A DNA stretch of 64,000 bases from Enterobacter cloacae subsp. cloacae ATCC 13047 (GTDB lineage: Bacteria > Pseudomonadota > Gammaproteobacteria > Enterobacterales > Enterobacteriaceae). Below, piece by piece: positions 61,890 through 64,000 of this stretch. A program made the position numbers and the translations under genes. The notes under the pieces were generated by a model, which saw only the letters and a program-made list of their open reading frames with translations, did not search any database and was not told the DNA's origin. The stretch covers positions 1,922,001 through 1,986,000 of the forward strand of contig NC_014121.1 of assembly GCF_000025565.1 (NCBI RefSeq). Reading direction: 5' to 3'. Position 1 is the stretch's first letter. Every line of letters begins with the position of its first letter.

Positions 61890-64000
61890 TCCCTTGTGCC
61901 ACATACCGAATACAGTTCCGCAATGGCATGACCTTTGACCGCGTGGTGGAGCTGGTGCCATACCTTAAAGACCTCGGGATCAGCCATCTCTATGCCTCAC
62001 CGATATTTACCGCCACCACCGGTTCAACCCACGGTTATGACGTTACCGATCCTAACGAAATCGATCCTGCCATTGGCGGGCGCGCCGGTTTCGACCGCAT
62101 GACGGCGGCACTCAGGCAGGCGGGAATGGGGCTCATTCTGGACATCGTCCCTAACCATATGTCGACCTCGCTGGAAAACCGCTGGTGGCGGGACGTTATC
62201 GCGTTTGGTCAGCAAAGCCGTTACGCGCACTATTTTGATATTGACTGGTCGCGCCCGCTGACGCTGCCGTTCCTTGGCGACACCTTTGAGGCCGAGCTGG
62301 AGAAGGGGGCAATTACTCTGAAACGTGACAGTGTCACCGGTGAGGCCGGGCTGGTCTACTATGACACAGCCTATCCGCTTAACCCCGGAACATGGGCTGC
62401 GGAGAAAAGCATCGAGGCGATCCACGAGGCGCAGAGCTGGCGGCTGATGTCCTGGCGGGAAGCGCCGAAACAGCTCTCATGGCGGCGCTTTTTTGAAATT
62501 ACCGGCCTGGTGGGCGTCAGAGTGGAAGACGAGGGGGTGTTTCAGGATACGCATCGCCTGATCCTCGAGCTCGTGCATACCGGCATTGTCGACGGGTTGC
62601 GCATTGACCATATCGACGGGCTGGCCGACCCGCTGGGTTACCTGCAGCGGTTACGACAGGCAACCGGTCCCGACTGTTATATCACGGTGGAAAAAATTCT
62701 CGCCAAAGGGGAACAACTGCCTGTGGAATGGCCGGTATCCGGCACCACCGGATATGAGTTTATCGCCTCGCTGGCCGAAGTGCTGGTCGACGATAATAAC
62801 CTCGGGCGGCTGGAAAAAATCCACGACGAGACGCTGGGCGTAACGGTCGATCGCCATGCGGAACTTCGCAACGCTAAAGGGCTGATGACCGATCGCAATT
62901 TTGAGGGTGAATTCACAACGCTGCTTAACATTGCCACCGACCTTGCCCGATGCAACGACATTGACGTGCCGCAGGACGACATACGCTACACGCTGCGCGA
63001 ACTGCTGATTGCGTTTCCGGTCTACCGCACCTACGGCACCGCCGACGGGTTAACCGCCCCGGATGTCGCGCTGTTGAACCGCGTTGTCGCCAGCGTCGAC
63101 GCACCGGAACCGGCGTTAAGCCTGTTGGTGAGGATCCTCACCGGCGACCTGGACGCCAGCAGCCGCGATGCGGCCTCGCTGTTCAGAACCCGCTTCCAGC
63201 AGCTTACCGGGCCGCTGATGGCGAAATCGGTGGAAGATACGCTCTTTTTCCGCCATAACCTCGAGCTCGCCCTGAACGAAGTGGGGGCCGATCCCACCCC
63301 GCGCGCATTCTCGTTATCCCGCTTTCACCAGGAGATGCGCATCCGTCTGGCCCGTCAGCCCGATGCGCTGCTGGGGACCTCCACGCACGACACCAAGCGC
63401 GGGGAAGACGCGCGGGCGCGCCTCTACACCCTGACGGAAGCCCCGGAACAGTGGGGTGAAAATCTGGCGCGCTGGCGACAGATGAACCAGACCCAGGTGC
63501 GTTTTCTCAATGACGGTACCGCGCCAAACGCGGCCGATACCTGGATGATCTACCAGGCGCTGGCGGGCGTCTGGCCTGCAACGTTGTCGCCTGACGATAG
63601 TGAAGGGCTGAAGTCTCTCGAAGCGCGTTTCCTCGGGTTTATTGAGAAAGCGCTGCGCGAGGCCAAACAGCGTACCGACTGGATCGACAGCAATGAGGGC
63701 TATGAGAGCGTGGTGCTGAATTACGTCCGGCACTTGCTGTCCCCTGAGAACACGCTGTTCCTGCATGATTTCTCGTCCTCCCTGCAACCCTTTATCCGCG
63801 CCGGGCTGATGAACAGCCTGAGCCAGACGGTGATCAAACTGACGGCGCCGGGTGTACCAGACATCTATCAGGGAAGCGAGGCGCTTAATTTTAGCCTGGT
63901 CGACCCGGATAACCGGCTGGAGCCGGATTTCGCCACGCTGAGGCAAAACCTGAGCAGCGCCGACGCAAAGCTCTTTGCCGACGAACAGCAGTGGCGAAAC
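61886..64000 (+). CDS. treY: Malto-oligosyltrehalose synthase TreY, partial (C-terminus outside window)
   Basis: Isomerises the reducing-end alpha-1,4 bond of maltodextrins to the alpha,alpha-1,1 trehalose linkage. 705 codons are visible, open to the window end; the family is about 800 or more. Start MIPCATYRIQFRNGMTF; YASPIFTATTGSTHGYDVTD; ILDIVPNHMS; nucleophile Asp about 241 in VDGLRIDHIDGLADP; acid Glu about 269 in YITVEKILAKGE; GTSTHDTKRGEDARARL. Gene callers miss it because no stop is in the window. Coupled to treZ by ATGA. Confidence 0.94.
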   Translation, partial: MIPCATYRIQFRNGMTFDRVVELVPYLKDLGISHLYASPIFTATTGSTHGYDVTDPNEIDPAIGGRAGFDRMTAALRQAGMGLILDIVPNHMSTSLENRWWRDVIAFGQQSRYAHYFDIDWSRPLTLPFLGDTFEAELEKGAITLKRDSVTGEAGLVYYDTAYPLNPGTWAAEKSIEAIHEAQSWRLMSWREAPKQLSWRRFFEITGLVGVRVEDEGVFQDTHRLILELVHTGIVDGLRIDHIDGLADPLGYLQRLRQATGPDCYITVEKILAKGEQLPVEWPVSGTTGYEFIASLAEVLVDDNNLGRLEKIHDETLGVTVDRHAELRNAKGLMTDRNFEGEFTTLLNIATDLARCNDIDVPQDDIRYTLRELLIAFPVYRTYGTADGLTAPDVALLNRVVASVDAPEPALSLLVRILTGDLDASSRDAASLFRTRFQQLTGPLMAKSVEDTLFFRHNLELALNEVGADPTPRAFSLSRFHQEMRIRLARQPDALLGTSTHDTKRGEDARARLYTLTEAPEQWGENLARWRQMNQTQVRFLNDGTAPNAADTWMIYQALAGVWPATLSPDDSEGLKSLEARFLGFIEKALREAKQRTDWIDSNEGYESVVLNYVRHLLSPENTLFLHDFSSSLQPFIRAGLMNSLSQTVIKLTAPGVPDIYQGSEALNFSLVDPDNRLEPDFATLRQNLSSADAKLFADEQQWRN

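Overview
The window is chromosomal DNA of an Enterobacteriaceae member, most likely Enterobacter (E. cloacae complex). From narU to osmC/ddp the gene order follows the E. coli K-12 block narZ-narU ... yddG-fdnGHI ... adhP-maeA-sra-bdm ... osmC-ddp, with digH further on. The proteins are close to, but not identical with, the E. coli and Salmonella versions. Typical Enterobacter/Klebsiella cargo is interleaved: smvA/smvR, an OmpD-type porin, ppk2, an scr sucrose operon, scsABC, an AroY-like decarboxylase and treZ/treY. I see no transposase, integrase, phage gene, CRISPR array, rRNA or tRNA.

Layout. 1-5818: nitrate reductase Z (narY partial, narZ) and its transporter narU. 6026-8804: smvR/smvA efflux pair and a DHFR-like reductase. 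8946-11523: OmpD-type porin and the YddG exporter. 11745-16337: selenocysteine formate dehydrogenase N (fdnGHI), read through an in-frame TGA at 12330. 16392-16802: a decayed ccdAB-like toxin-antitoxin pair. 16906-24695: ppk2, araJ, adhP, an ABC-F ATPase behind a short leader peptide and a three-way alternative RNA fold, then maeA, sra and bdm. 24928-29107: two LysR-linked pairs (a metallo-beta-lactamase-fold protein and an SDR) around osmC. 29104-35937: D-Ala-D-Ala dipeptide operon ddpXABCDF led by an RpiR-type regulator. 36205-38991: a lipase-like hydrolase and a frameshifted BLUF-EAL photoreceptor gene. 39080-45549: scrKYABR. 45647-48950: chemoreceptor, small membrane proteins and an ECF-type sigma factor. 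49041-52911: scsABC plus dsbG. 52951-64000: digH, a VF530-type protein, an AroY-like decarboxylase with LysR, a second LysR with an MBL hydrolase, a class C acid phosphatase, treZ and treY (cut by the window end).

How the genes fit together. FdnGHI oxidises formate in the periplasm and feeds quinol to nitrate reductase, while NarU imports nitrate, so both ends of the window's first 16 kb serve anaerobic formate-nitrate respiration. The scr genes form a complete sucrose uptake and cleavage route under ScrR operators. The ddp genes salvage cell-wall dipeptides. ScsB/ScsC/DsbG form a periplasmic disulphide and copper-stress set. TreZ/TreY make trehalose from glucan.

The most unusual item is the ABC-F gene's 5' leader at 22045-22279. 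A 27-codon ORF with a near-perfect Shine-Dalgarno is followed by three segments that can pair in mutually exclusive ways. This is the layout expected of ribosome-stalling (drug- or stress-sensing) control of a ribosome-protection ATPase, and I do not recognise it as a described leader.
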